Part shown: piece by piece, positions 33,175-44,559 of the stretch
Numbering within the stretch: the first letter of the stretch is position 1
How the letters are laid out: each line of letters starts with the position of its first letter
NCBI RefSeq assembly: GCF_900451175.1
Contig: NZ_UGJJ01000001.1
Coordinates: 744,001-808,000, forward strand
Source of the DNA: Kingella potus
GTDB taxonomy: Bacteria > Pseudomonadota > Gammaproteobacteria > Burkholderiales > Neisseriaceae
Direction: 5' to 3'
DNA: 64,000 bases
Made by a program: the position numbers and the translations under genes
The notes under the pieces: generated by a model
Seen by the model: only the letters and a program-made list of their open reading frames with translations
What the model was told of the DNA's origin: nothing
Databases searched by the model: none

Positions 33175-34713
33175 ATGTCCAACTGGTCGGAAGGTTATGT
33201 AAACGACATCAACTACACTTACGGTTATTACAGCGAGCTCAATCCCAATAATCTGGTTATGCCGTTTTTAATGGCGGGGCTGGAGCCGCCGCAAGTGGCC
33301 AATGCCTGCGAATTGGGCTTCGGCCAGGGCGTGTCGGTCAACATCCATGCCGCCGCCGGGCCGGCCCGCTGGTTTGCCACCGATTTCAATCCCGCGCAGG
33401 CGGCGTTTGCCGAAAGCCTGTCGCGTACCGCCGGCACCGACGACGGCAAAATCAATCTTTCCGAACAAGGCTTCAGCGAGTTTTGCGCCCGCGACGATCT
33501 GCCCCAGTTCGACTATATCGGCCTGCACGGCATCTGGTCGTGGATTTCCGACGACAACCGCCGCATCATTACCGATTTTCTGCGCCGCAAGCTGAAAGTC
33601 GGCGGCGTGCTGTATATCAGCTACAACACGCTGCCCGGCTGGTCGGCGCACGCGCCCATACGCCACCTGCTGCTGGAACACGAAAAAAATCTGGCATCGG
33701 GCGGACAGAGCCGCCATCAGAATATCGCCCAGTCTTTGGAGTTTGGCGAAAATGTTTTCAAATACAGCCCCAAGCTGACCGAAACCGCGCCGTTTATCCA
33801 GCAGCGTTTCCAGAGTTTGAAAGACTACGACTCCAATTACATCGCCCACGAATATCTCAACCAAGACTGGCATCCGATGTATTTTTCGCAAATCGCGCAA
33901 TGGCTCTCCGATGCCAAACTCAGCTACGCCTGCTCGACGCACTATTTGGAAGACTTTGCCGACTGCCTGTTCGACAGCGAACAGCAGGCGTTTTTCAACG
34001 GCATCAGCCGGCCGGATTTCGCCCAAACCGTCAAAGACTATATGCTCAACCGCCAGTTCCGCCGCGATTACTGGGTGAAAGGCCCGCTGCCTTTGAATGC
34101 CGTGCGGCTGAAAGAATCCCGGGACAAGCTGCGCGTGATGCTGCTGACGGATCCCGAACATTTCAGCCCCACCCTTACCTACATACACAGCACCGACCTG
34201 CGCGAAGACCTCTACCGTCCGGTGTTGGACTATCTGAAAGACCGTAAAATCCACAGCGTGGCCGACATCGAACGTGGTTTGGCAGGCAAAATGGATACCT
34301 CGCCGCTGTTTGCCGTGTTGGCACTGATGGCGGCCAAAGGCGACATCGTGCTGTGCCAGAGCGAAGAGGAAATCAAGCGGCGGCGTGCCTGCTGCCGGCG
34401 GTTCAACTTGGATGTTTTGAACCAGGGGGCGCAGGGCAGGGTAAACTATCTGGCCAGCCCGGTCAGCGGCGGCGGCTTCGGCACGAACAATATCGAAAAG
34501 CTGTTTATGCTGGCGCACCACCAAAAAACCGATTCCGGCAAATGGGCGCAGTTTGCTTGGGAAAACCTGCAAAAAGCCGGCCTGAAAGTGCTGAAAGACG
34601 GCGTTACGCTGGAAAGCGATGCCGACAATCTGGCGGAAATCGAACGCCAGGCGGAGGAGTTTAAAGCACGCCGCCTGCCCATGTTCCAGCAGCTGCAATG
34701 TCTGGACGCATGA
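33175..34713 (+). CDS. SAM-dependent methyltransferase with methyltransferase regulatory domain
   Basis: This 512-residue cytoplasmic protein has a class I methyltransferase domain (about 35-170; ACELGFGQGVSVNIHAA is motif I and FDYIGLHGIWSWIS the region of motif IV), a middle methyltransferase regulatory domain (about 215-300) and a C-terminal domain of unknown role. The family is common in proteobacteria, sometimes near surface-polysaccharide genes; its target is unknown. AAAGGAATAAAA precedes the ATG. It is a single gene. Confidence 0.82.
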   Translation: MSNWSEGYVNDINYTYGYYSELNPNNLVMPFLMAGLEPPQVANACELGFGQGVSVNIHAAAGPARWFATDFNPAQAAFAESLSRTAGTDDGKINLSEQGFSEFCARDDLPQFDYIGLHGIWSWISDDNRRIITDFLRRKLKVGGVLYISYNTLPGWSAHAPIRHLLLEHEKNLASGGQSRHQNIAQSLEFGENVFKYSPKLTETAPFIQQRFQSLKDYDSNYIAHEYLNQDWHPMYFSQIAQWLSDAKLSYACSTHYLEDFADCLFDSEQQAFFNGISRPDFAQTVKDYMLNRQFRRDYWVKGPLPLNAVRLKESRDKLRVMLLTDPEHFSPTLTYIHSTDLREDLYRPVLDYLKDRKIHSVADIERGLAGKMDTSPLFAVLALMAAKGDIVLCQSEEEIKRRRACCRRFNLDVLNQGAQGRVNYLASPVSGGGFGTNNIEKLFMLAHHQKTDSGKWAQFAWENLQKAGLKVLKDGVTLESDADNLAEIERQAEEFKARRLPMFQQLQCLDA

Positions 34714-34837
34714 TGCGGCAGGCCGTCTGAAACGGATTGGAAAGTATCTGCGGCGTTGCAGCACCCGGTGGTGCCGCTGCGCCGCATTTTTTTCAGACGG
34801 CCTGTTCCACCCGTCAGCCGAAACGAGGAAATTTCAT

Positions 34838-35077
34838 ATGCAGGCAACAGTTTATCTCGAAGATCAGGAATACATCGCCCTGTGCGACCTTTTGAAGCTC
34901 GCCGGCCTTGCCGAGAGCGGCGGGCAGGCCAAAGCCCTGATTGCTGCAGGCGCGGTGCGCCGTAACGGCGGGGCGGAAACCCGCAAAACAGCGAAAATAC
35001 GCGGCGGCGACATCATCGAACTGGACGGCGCAAGATTGGAAATAGCGGATGGATATGACCCCGATGCCGCCGCATGA
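34838..35077 (+). CDS. Small S4-domain RNA-binding protein (YbcJ-like)
   Basis: This 79-residue protein consists almost entirely of one S4 fold: YIALCDLLKLAGLAESGGQAKALIAAGAVRRNGG, then a basic turn and IRGGDIIELDG. YbcJ-type proteins bind RNA and are thought to act in ribosome maturation, but no activity is proven. AACGAGGAA precedes the ATG at 34838. Its last codons overlap the next small gene, and the three genes 34838-36067 look like one transcription unit. Confidence 0.85.
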   Translation: MQATVYLEDQEYIALCDLLKLAGLAESGGQAKALIAAGAVRRNGGAETRKTAKIRGGDIIELDGARLEIADGYDPDAAA

Positions 35078-35234
35078 CGACAGGCCGTCTGAAAAACCGC
35101 TGTCCGAGCCCGTACCGCCCGAAGACTGGGAATGCTGCGGCAGCGAATGCGGCGATGCCTGCACGTTTGCCATCTACCGCCGCGAAAAAGCCGCCTATGA
35201 AGCGCAGCTCAAGCGGCAGGAAGAACAGAAATGA
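35049..35234 (+). CDS. 61-residue oxidoreductase-like domain protein
   Basis: This very short but genuine gene codes PPEDWECCGSECGDACTFAIYRREKAAY (about 22-50), the pattern of the small cysteine-rich domain called oxidoreductase-like N-terminal. The four cysteines could bind a metal. The start at 35049 lies inside the end of the S4 gene, and its stop overlaps the start of the PHP gene (ATGA), so it is coupled to both. The first 20 residues include a DUS-coded RPSEK. Function is unknown. Confidence 0.8.
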   Translation: MDMTPMPPHDDRPSEKPLSEPVPPEDWECCGSECGDACTFAIYRREKAAYEAQLKRQEEQK

Positions 35235-36067
35235 TAGATCTGCACTGCCATTCCACCGTGTCCGACGGCCGTCTGAATCCCGACGAAGTAGTGCGGCTGG
35301 CACACCAAAACGGCTGCACCATGCTCGCGCTTACCGACCACGACCACACCGGCGGCCTTGCCCAAGCCCGCGCCGAAGCGGCAAAACTCGGCCTGCGCTT
35401 TATCAGCGGCGTGGAAATTTCGGTAACGTGGCGCGGCCGCACGATACACGTTGTCGGACTGGATTTCGATGAACACAACGAACCGCTGCAAAACCTGCTG
35501 GCCGAAGTGAGGAAAGGCCGTCTGAAAAGGCTGGAAGCCATCGCCGCCAAGCTGGAAAGCAAAGGCATTGCGGGCGCGTACGAAGGCGCGCTTGCGCTGG
35601 CGGCAAACAAAGAAATGGCCTCCCGCACCCATCTGGCCGAATTTCTCATCGGCGGCGGCCATGTCCGCAACAAGCAGCAGGCCTTTACCAAATATTTGGG
35701 CGACGGCAAATCCTGTGCCGTGCCGCACCGCTGGACGACGCTTGCCGACTGTGTAAACGCAGTCAATGGCGCAGGCGGCCTGGCCGTTATCGCCCACCCG
35801 ATGCGCTACGGTTTTTCCGCCACCGCCAAACGCAATCTGTTTGAAGAATTCAAATCGCTGGGCGGCGCGGGCATCGAAGTACACAGCGGAAGCTGCCAAC
35901 CCAACGACCGCCGCAACTATGCGCAGCTTGCCGAACGCTACGGCCTGCTTGCGAGCGCGGGCAGCGATTTCCACCGCCCGAACGATTTTTCCGGCGGCAT
36001 CTTGGGCGCGTGTCCCGAACTGCCGGAAAACTGCCGTCCCGTTTGGGAATATTTCAAGGCCGTCTGA
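35231..36067 (+). CDS. PHP-domain phosphatase, RNase AM / 3',5'-nucleoside bisphosphatase type
   Basis: This 278-residue metal-dependent enzyme has the PHP motifs MIDLHCHSTVSDG (1-13), LTDHDHTGG (34-42), GVEIS, IAHPMRY and AGSDFHRPN, which bind a trinuclear metal centre. E. coli YciV (RNase AM) of this group removes 3'-phosphates from pAp and trims RNA 5' ends. The start overlaps the stop of the 61-residue protein by four bases. The gene holds one internal DUS (KGRLKRLEA) and ends in another (FKAV, stop). Confidence 0.9.
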   Translation: MIDLHCHSTVSDGRLNPDEVVRLAHQNGCTMLALTDHDHTGGLAQARAEAAKLGLRFISGVEISVTWRGRTIHVVGLDFDEHNEPLQNLLAEVRKGRLKRLEAIAAKLESKGIAGAYEGALALAANKEMASRTHLAEFLIGGGHVRNKQQAFTKYLGDGKSCAVPHRWTTLADCVNAVNGAGGLAVIAHPMRYGFSATAKRNLFEEFKSLGGAGIEVHSGSCQPNDRRNYAQLAERYGLLASAGSDFHRPNDFSGGILGACPELPENCRPVWEYFKAV

Positions 36068-36569
36068 AACAGGCCGTCTGAAAACCGCGTATCTGCCTAA
36101 GGCCGTATATGCAGCCCGGCCTGTTTGCGTTTTTGGCGATAAACCGGTGCAAAGGCAGGGCAGCCAAAATGCCGCCCCAAGAGCCGAATCAAACGGAGCG
36201 CAGGGCGCGTTTGGGAGGAAAAGACCGGTTTCCCGCCGTCCTCTCCCGTTTGTCCGGCCAGTTTTTTAGCACGGCCAATGTTTTTTCCGCATCCCGATTT
36301 TTCTTCCCTTACCGTTTTCTTTCCGCCTTTCCCGCCCGTTTCGATAGGCCGGCATCAGCCATGAACAAACCGGACTTTGGCCGTAACGGCACTTGCCGCG
36401 CCCAAGCGGAACACCTTTGCCTTTTGTGCCGGCTTCTGCCCGCGGATTCGTCTGCGGACAAGGTTTGCCGCCTCGCGAAACACGGCAGGCTTTTTCAGAC
36501 GGCCTCCAATGCAGCCCGCATCCGCCTGCGCTATAATTCCCGCTTCAAATCATAAGGAAAGAGGCAGAA
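36068..36569. other. Intergenic region without a recognised gene
   Basis: Two overlapping DUS copies follow the PHP gene (36059-36083). The frame starting at 36109 is open for 148 codons but has no ribosome-binding site, no family resemblance and ends in promoter-like DNA, so I do not call it. One more DUS (about 36493-36504) and a -10 box (36532-36537) complete the region. Confidence 0.55.
36532..36537 (+). promoter_or_regulatory. -10 box of the DUF3579-GNAT gene
   Basis: TATAAT in the context TGCGCTATAATTCC lies 32 bases before the ATG. Confidence 0.5.
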
Positions 36570-37370
36570 ATGAACTCCATCAATCCAGACGAAATCGTCA
36601 TTTACGGCACCACGGGCAACGGCAAAACCTTCCGTCCGAGCGACTGGGCGGAGCGGCTGTGCGGCATCCTCTCCTCCTTCGACAAAGACCACCGGCTTTC
36701 CTACCACCAATGGGTCCGCCCGCTTTTGGTCGGAAAAATCCGCAGCGTTGCCGTCGGCAGACAGCTCGAAACCATCAATCCGCCCATGTTCCGCTTCCTG
36801 ATGGACTTTGCCGCCGACAACGATTTGCGCGTCCTCGATGCCGACGCTCTGGCCGCGCTCGATCAGCCGCCTGCGCCGCCACAGCCGGCAACCCCGCCTG
36901 CCGAACCGCAGGCCGCACCCGCCGCAGAGCCGCAGTTTGCCGTGCGCGAAATCGCCGCCGCCGATACCGCCGCCGCCTTTGCCGCCCTTTCCTCCCTGCA
37001 TCCCGAGCTGGGCGACGCACGGGGCTTTGCCGAACAGGTCGATACCGCGCTGCGTCCCTGCGGCTACCGCCTGTTTGGCGTGTTTGAAGAAGGAAAAAGC
37101 AATGCCGCCGCCGTCTGCGGCCTGCGCACCGTTGCCGCTCTGGGCAGAGGCAGGCGCATCGTGATCGAAGACCTAGCCACCGTGCCGAAGATGCGCCGCA
37201 AAGGCTGCGCCGCCCTGCTGCTGCAAACCGTGGCGCAACTTGCCGCCGCCGAAAACGCCGCCGTTTGCGCCGATCTGCCCGCCGCCGCCCCCGCCGAAGT
37301 GCAAAGGCTGTTTTCCCGCCACGGTTTTGCCGTTACCGCCCTGCATTTTTCCCGCCCGGCCGAGTCTTGA
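36570..37370 (+). CDS. DUF3579-GNAT fusion protein
   Basis: This 266-residue protein joins two domains. Residues 1-95 match the betaproteobacterial DUF3579 pattern (EIVIYGTTGNGKTFRPSDWAERLCG... HQWVRPLLVGKIRSVAV...FLMDFA). A proline-alanine linker (about 97-118) leads to a GNAT acetyltransferase domain (about 120-266; acetyl-CoA loop VPKMRRKGCAALLLQ). The partner domain suggests that a small ligand or protein is recognised by one half and acetylated by the other, but no substrate is known. AAGGAAAGAGG precedes the ATG, and a good -10 box lies upstream. Confidence 0.82.
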   Translation: MNSINPDEIVIYGTTGNGKTFRPSDWAERLCGILSSFDKDHRLSYHQWVRPLLVGKIRSVAVGRQLETINPPMFRFLMDFAADNDLRVLDADALAALDQPPAPPQPATPPAEPQAAPAAEPQFAVREIAAADTAAAFAALSSLHPELGDARGFAEQVDTALRPCGYRLFGVFEEGKSNAAAVCGLRTVAALGRGRRIVIEDLATVPKMRRKGCAALLLQTVAQLAAAENAAVCADLPAAAPAEVQRLFSRHGFAVTALHFSRPAES

Positions 37371-37394
37371 ACATAATGAAGTTTAAGGAAAAAC

Positions 37395-38378
37395 ATGAGA
37401 ATTTTATTGGCGCTTTCAGTTTTGGCGGCCGTAAACGCCTATGCCGTGCCGCTTCCGGGCATCATGCCCGAGCCGACGAGCGATTGGGAAAAATTGAATT
37501 TGAAAGGCAAGGTTAAAACATTCAAATCGGTCAAGCGTCATTTTGAAGAGTGCAACGATAAAATCACGCAAACCGATACGCAGATTTACAAATTCACGCC
37601 GCTCGGCAGGCTTGCATGGTACCAACGCCACGAATACGACGCGCAACTGACCGATTTTGCCGCTTATGAATTTGACAAACAAAACAGAATGGTACACAGC
37701 ACGGACAAAACGGGCGCATACAGCTACACTTATGCAAAAGATAAGGACGGCAACACGGTTGTAACCAAAAAATCAGATAAGTTTTTGGGCAAAAAGACCA
37801 AAATCGTCTACGATGCAAACGGTGTCCTGACCGACAAAAACGCCGCAAACGTAACGATAGTGGAAAAAATGTTTGCAAGAAGCGAATTTCCGCTGACCCG
37901 TTCGACTACCTATGACGAAAGCGGGCGCGTAATCGGCTCGCGTGCAACCAGCGGCAGCGTGAAAATCGGCAATAAAGAATACGAATATGACGGACACGGC
38001 AATTTGCTGTCGATATATGATCATGACAGGGGCAATTACCCTTTAATCGTGCAATACGAATACGACAAAAACGGCGTAATGCGTAAGAAAACCATGCGCT
38101 CGTATTTTCTGACTTTTTACCGCGAATACGACCAACGCGGCTTTGAAACGTTTTTACAAAGATGGTGGGATGGCGATAAAAGCCGCGCCAAGCCGATGCT
38201 GGATTATCAGATCCGCACTTATAACCAATTTGACACGCAGGGCAATCTGCAAAGCGCGAAAAGCATCCGTGAAGATGACGGACACGAACGCACCACAGGC
38301 CGGGCGGGCTTTGATAAAAACTTCAAATGCGCGAATAAAGTTGTTGCAAGCATTCAAAACGAGTATATTTATTATTGA
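37395..38378 (+). CDS. Secreted YD-repeat-like protein of unknown function
   Basis: This 327-residue protein has a signal peptide (MRILLALSVLAAVNAYA). The mature part repeats a motif of aromatic-D-x-x-G-x-hydrophobic: YDESGRVIGS, YDGHGNLLSI, YDKNGVMRKK, YDQRGFETFL, FDTQGNLQSA. This resembles the YD/RHS beta-repeat unit but without a toxin tip. It would lie in the periplasm or on the surface. Base composition is lower in GC than its neighbours, suggesting acquisition. AAGGA precedes the ATG. A real terminator follows at 38439. Confidence 0.75.
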   Translation: MRILLALSVLAAVNAYAVPLPGIMPEPTSDWEKLNLKGKVKTFKSVKRHFEECNDKITQTDTQIYKFTPLGRLAWYQRHEYDAQLTDFAAYEFDKQNRMVHSTDKTGAYSYTYAKDKDGNTVVTKKSDKFLGKKTKIVYDANGVLTDKNAANVTIVEKMFARSEFPLTRSTTYDESGRVIGSRATSGSVKIGNKEYEYDGHGNLLSIYDHDRGNYPLIVQYEYDKNGVMRKKTMRSYFLTFYREYDQRGFETFLQRWWDGDKSRAKPMLDYQIRTYNQFDTQGNLQSAKSIREDDGHERTTGRAGFDKNFKCANKVVASIQNEYIYY

Positions 38379-38438
38379 AACAGGGCGGTTTGCCCATAGC
38401 CGCAACTCTTCTGTTCAGGACAGTCAAGACGGCAAAAC

Positions 38439-38464
38439 AGCCCCGCTGCAAATGGGGCTTTTTT
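38439..38464 (+). terminator. Intrinsic terminator
   Basis: AGCCCC pairs with GGGGCT around a nine-base loop and runs into six T. Confidence 0.8.
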
Positions 38465-38642
38465 GCTGCCTGTCTGCGCACCTGTCCTATACAACAAAGG
38501 GCGGCCTGCAAGATTTCAGTCCGCCTTGTGTTGTGAAACACCCATGAAAACGTGCCGTTTGCGGCGCATACGGCCTGTGTTTTCCGCAGCTGCAAATCTT
38601 CCCTTTTCAGACGGCCTCAAAGCAGCCCTCTGCCGTTCGCGC

Positions 38643-38648
38643 TATAAT
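38643..38648 (+). promoter_or_regulatory. -10 box of map
   Basis: TATAAT in the context CGCGCTATAATCGC lies 34 bases before the ATG. Confidence 0.5.
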
Positions 38649-38682
38649 CGCAGCCGTTTTTATTACTCATCGGCAAAACGCT

Positions 38683-39459
38683 ATGGCAGTCATCATCCAC
38701 ACCCCCGAAGAAATCGAAAAAATGCGCGAACTGGGCCGCCTGGCCGCCGAAGCCCTCGACTATATCGGACAATTCGTCAAACCCGGCGTTACCACCAACG
38801 AAATCGACCGCAAAATCTACGACTACCACGTCAATGTACAGGGCGGCTATCCCGCACCGCTCAACTACGGCGACCCGCCATATCCCAAATCGTGCTGCAC
38901 CTCGGTCAATCACGTCATCTGCCACGGTATTCCCAACGAAAAACCCCTGAAAAACGGCGACATCGTCAATATTGACGTAACCATCAAAAAAGACGGTTTC
39001 CACGGCGATTCCAGCCGTATGTATGCCGTGGGCAGCATCTCGCCGGTTGCCCAACGCCTGATCGACGTAACCCACGAAGCGATGATGGCAGGCATCGGCG
39101 AAGTCAGACCCGGTGCCACACTCGGCGATGTCGGCCATGCCTGCCAGCAGGTGGCCGAAAATGCCGGCTATTCGGTGGTGCAGGAATTTTGCGGCCACGG
39201 CATCGGCCGCGCCTTCCATTGCGAGCCGCAGGTGCTGCATTACGGACAAAGAGGGCAGGGGCTGCGGCTCGAACCCGGCATGATTTTTACCATCGAGCCG
39301 ATGATTAACCAGGGCAAACGCCATTTGCGCGTTCTGAATGACGGCTGGACGGTGGTTACCAAAGACCGCAGCCTTTCCGCCCAGTGGGAGCATGAAGTGC
39401 TGGTTACGGAAACAGGATATGAGATCCTTACCGTCAGCCCGGCTACAGGCAGACCTTAG
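38683..39459 (+). CDS. map: Methionine aminopeptidase, type I
   Basis: This 258-residue enzyme removes the initiator methionine from new proteins. The five metal ligands are all present: Asp98, Asp109, His172, Glu205 and Glu236. The substrate-side histidine near position 81 (NHVICHG) and CGHGIGRAFHCEP are typical of type Ia. The gene is downstream of a TATAAT box and followed by an AT-rich spacer, so it is probably transcribed alone. Confidence 0.97.
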   Translation: MAVIIHTPEEIEKMRELGRLAAEALDYIGQFVKPGVTTNEIDRKIYDYHVNVQGGYPAPLNYGDPPYPKSCCTSVNHVICHGIPNEKPLKNGDIVNIDVTIKKDGFHGDSSRMYAVGSISPVAQRLIDVTHEAMMAGIGEVRPGATLGDVGHACQQVAENAGYSVVQEFCGHGIGRAFHCEPQVLHYGQRGQGLRLEPGMIFTIEPMINQGKRHLRVLNDGWTVVTKDRSLSAQWEHEVLVTETGYEILTVSPATGRP

Positions 39460-39919
39460 CAAGGTATGGAAAGCAACTCCGTGCAAAAGATCCGAAAAGA
39501 AAGCATCTGCTGTTAAATTGCGTTAACCTGCTTGCTCGTTCCATCTTAATAACGCTGGGTAATTACTCGGCGTTATTAGTTTATGCAATCGCATCTTGTA
39601 CCATTTGTTTTAAAAAAAAACCTTTTGTTTTTATGAAAGTTACTTTATACTACATGGCAAGTTTGGTTTGTTTGAGAAAAAATATGTTTTCCCAATTTAA
39701 TTTTTGTGCTTGGGGAAAGCTGAAAGCACGGTTTTGGTTGCCGCTTTCCCAAAGTTTTCAATTTTAAGTAAGTTGCTGAAAACAGGTATTTAAATCTGAA
39801 TATCCCGTCCCTATAATTCCCACATGTGCAATAGGTGCGCCGCTTCTTTCTGCGGCTTTTCAGGTGGCTCGGAACATCCGAACTAGAAAAATTCATTTGA
39901 TTTGTTAAGGAAGTTAAGA
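39460..39919. other. AT-rich intergenic region before the XRE gene
   Basis: This is the most AT-rich non-coding stretch of the window and has no DUS. A hairpin TAATAACGC / GCGTTATTA with a 14-base loop lies at 39547-39578. A TATAAT box is at 39812-39817, about 100 bases before the XRE start, leaving a long leader. No gene is supported. Confidence 0.65.
39812..39817 (+). promoter_or_regulatory. -10 box upstream of the XRE gene
   Basis: A perfect TATAAT in the context CCCTATAATTCC. No clear -35 is visible at the right distance. Confidence 0.4.
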
Positions 39920-40213
39920 ATGTCTACATTTCCACAATTATCCAATATACGAGAAATACGTAAGAAACTGGGGCTGAACCAAAGCGAGTTTTGGAGCAAA
40001 ATCGGGGTAACCCAATCCGGAGGCTCGCGTTACGAATCCGGCCGCAATATGCCCAAGCCTGTGCGCGAGCTGCTGCGCTTGGTGCATATCGAGCAGATGG
40101 ATTTGGAAAAAATCAACGGCAGGGATTACCGCCTGCTCAAGCTGTTGAAAGAGCAGGAGGCCGATACCTACCACCGTCTGCTCAAACAGATCGAAAACAG
40201 CGACAATCCCTGA
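39920..40213 (+). CDS. Small XRE-type helix-turn-helix protein
   Basis: This 97-residue protein is a DNA-binding regulator candidate. Residues 8-60 form a lambda-repressor-type fold: NIREIRKKLGLNQSEFWSKIGVTQSGGSRYESGR, with LNQSEFWSKIGVTQSGGSRY as the helix-turn-helix. The remaining 35 residues are helical and charged (LLKLLKEQEADTYHRLLKQI) and could mediate dimerisation. The ATG at 39920 follows AAGGAAGTTAAG. It has an AT-rich leader and a perfect terminator, so it is a self-contained unit. Its targets are unknown. Confidence 0.85.
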   Translation: MSTFPQLSNIREIRKKLGLNQSEFWSKIGVTQSGGSRYESGRNMPKPVRELLRLVHIEQMDLEKINGRDYRLLKLLKEQEADTYHRLLKQIENSDNP

Positions 40214-40246
40214 TACGGTACAGCCCGTTCCCGTTTTCCGCCGGTT

Positions 40247-40286
40247 AAGCCGCTCCCGAATGCCCGTTCGGGAGCGGCTTTTTTCA
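40247..40286 (+). terminator. Intrinsic terminator of the XRE gene
   Basis: AAGCCGCTCCCGAA pairs perfectly with TTCGGGAGCGGCTT around a six-base loop and is followed by a T-run that merges into a DUS. Confidence 0.85.
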
Positions 40287-40300
40287 GACGGCCTTTGCGC

Positions 40301-40306
40301 TATAAT
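40301..40306 (+). promoter_or_regulatory. -10 box of valS
   Basis: TATAAT in the context TGCGCTATAATCGG lies 35 bases before the ATG. Confidence 0.5.
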
Positions 40307-40341
40307 CGGCTGCTTTTATTCCTTTATATAAAGTATCCGCC

Positions 40342-43170
<2,829 letters not shown>

Positions 43171-43182
43171 CCGTATCACGAA

Positions 43183-43210
43183 AGGCTGCCTGAAAGTTTT
43201 CAGGTAGCCT
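43183..43210 (+). terminator. Foreign-dialect DUS hairpin after valS
   Basis: AGGCTGCCTGAA (Simonsiella dialect) is paired with the complement of AGGCTACCTGAA (Eikenella dialect), with one G-U pair and a four-base gap. It lies 13 bases after the valS stop and probably ends its transcription. Confidence 0.65.
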
Positions 43211-43328
43211 AATTTGAATCGAGACACAAGCAAATATAGTTTACAGGGTCATCATTCAAACTGCCCTGCCAGTTACAAAATCTCTTACATACTATTTAAT
43301 GCCCTGTAATTTAAACAAAAATACTGTT

Positions 43329-44543
43329 ATGGAAAATATAAAAATATATGAAGGCTTAAGAAAACTTAAGCGGCAGATAGAAGCCATGCGCTTGGAAAAG
43401 GCCAAAACCGAACTTTATGATGCCAATCGCTTTAATCCGTTTCGGTTTATGGAAACGGATGAAACCGGTTTATCCCGCATTTTGGCTTTTCTGCTGGACA
43501 GTAATGAAGCACACGGACAGCGTGATTTATTTGTCCGCTCATTTTTGCAATATCTGCAACTGCCCGAATTTCTTGCGTATGAAAAAATTTCGGTAACTAC
43601 CGAAAAGCCGCTGAAAAACAGCGCACGGCGGCATGATATTTTTCTTGAAGCATTTATAGGCGGCAGGCCGGTTTGGGTAATGTCGATTGAGAACAAATTA
43701 CGCGGTGCAAGTGACCAACTTCATCAAATGAAAGATTATTGGGCAGATTTGCAGAGTTATAAGGCAGAGAATCCTGATATTTACTGTTATATCCTGTATT
43801 TGCCGGCGCAAGAGTCGCATCCAACTGAGGAATCGATGAAAAAAGCAGATTGGCTTGAGCTGCAAATCAATCAACAGGCAAAAATTTTCTCGGTACGGGA
43901 TATGCTTCGCTGGCTGGAACAAACGCCTATCGTTGCCCCGTCAATACAGAATTTTATTAATCAATTTAAACAGTTTTTAAGCGAGGAAATTATGGGTTTA
44001 TCAAGCAATTCCAACGAACTAATTACAAAGATTATTAGCGACCCAGATATGTTATTGGCTGCCACTACAATATCAGGCAATACTGAGGAACTGTATGAAC
44101 AGTTGCTGCAGATTTTAGATAAGCAGTTGCAGGATAAATGGGAAAAAGAATGTGCTGACTTGATTGCAAAAGGCTGGAAATATGACAGGGAGGGCAATTT
44201 TTCCAACCGCTATCTGTATATTGGATTTAATGCTCCTGAATCAGAACATTTTGGTATTGGCATTGAATTTAACCACAACTGGTTTCAAGATGCCTACTAT
44301 GGTGTATGGGCTCATAAAGAAAATATTGATATAGATAAGTACCAAGCATTACAAGAAAAATTTGCGGATTTTATAAGCCATAGCAAACAAACTAAATGGT
44401 GGTTAGGCTGGACATGGCTGGAAGGCGAACTGTGTACTTGGCAAACCGATGCATGGCTGCAAGTCCCAACGGGGCAATTGGCTGACCAGATTTTTGATAA
44501 GTTGAAACCGCTGATGGAAATTGCCCGAACAATTGAAGATTAA
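43329..44543 (+). CDS. Orphan PD-(D/E)XK nuclease-superfamily protein
   Basis: This 404-residue protein resembles the PD-(D/E)XK family with the starting pattern FNPFRFMETDETGLSRILAFLLD. The nuclease core is ARRHDIFLEAF followed by VWVMSIENKLRGASDQLHQMKDYW, giving D and E-x-K residues about 20 positions apart. The rest is helical with a tryptophan-rich C-terminal domain. Such genes occur alone in many bacteria and may be defence-related or remnants of restriction systems; I infer this only. It is much more AT-rich than the flanking genes. The ATG at 43329 is preferred, though its ribosome-binding site is weak. Confidence 0.78.
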   Translation: MENIKIYEGLRKLKRQIEAMRLEKAKTELYDANRFNPFRFMETDETGLSRILAFLLDSNEAHGQRDLFVRSFLQYLQLPEFLAYEKISVTTEKPLKNSARRHDIFLEAFIGGRPVWVMSIENKLRGASDQLHQMKDYWADLQSYKAENPDIYCYILYLPAQESHPTEESMKKADWLELQINQQAKIFSVRDMLRWLEQTPIVAPSIQNFINQFKQFLSEEIMGLSSNSNELITKIISDPDMLLAATTISGNTEELYEQLLQILDKQLQDKWEKECADLIAKGWKYDREGNFSNRYLYIGFNAPESEHFGIGIEFNHNWFQDAYYGVWAHKENIDIDKYQALQEKFADFISHSKQTKWWLGWTWLEGELCTWQTDAWLQVPTGQLADQIFDKLKPLMEIARTIED

Positions 44544-44559
44544 ATTAACGCAACCTAAA

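Larger units (their letters stand above)
38379..38682. other. Intergenic region before map
   Basis: It contains the terminator of the upstream gene (38439-38464), one DUS (about 38608-38619) and the map -10 box. Nothing else is seen. Confidence 0.6.

Noticed and set aside
36109..36555. Open frame of 148 codons before the DUF3579-GNAT gene
   Set aside because: There is no ribosome-binding site, no family resemblance, and it runs over a DUS and a -10 box.
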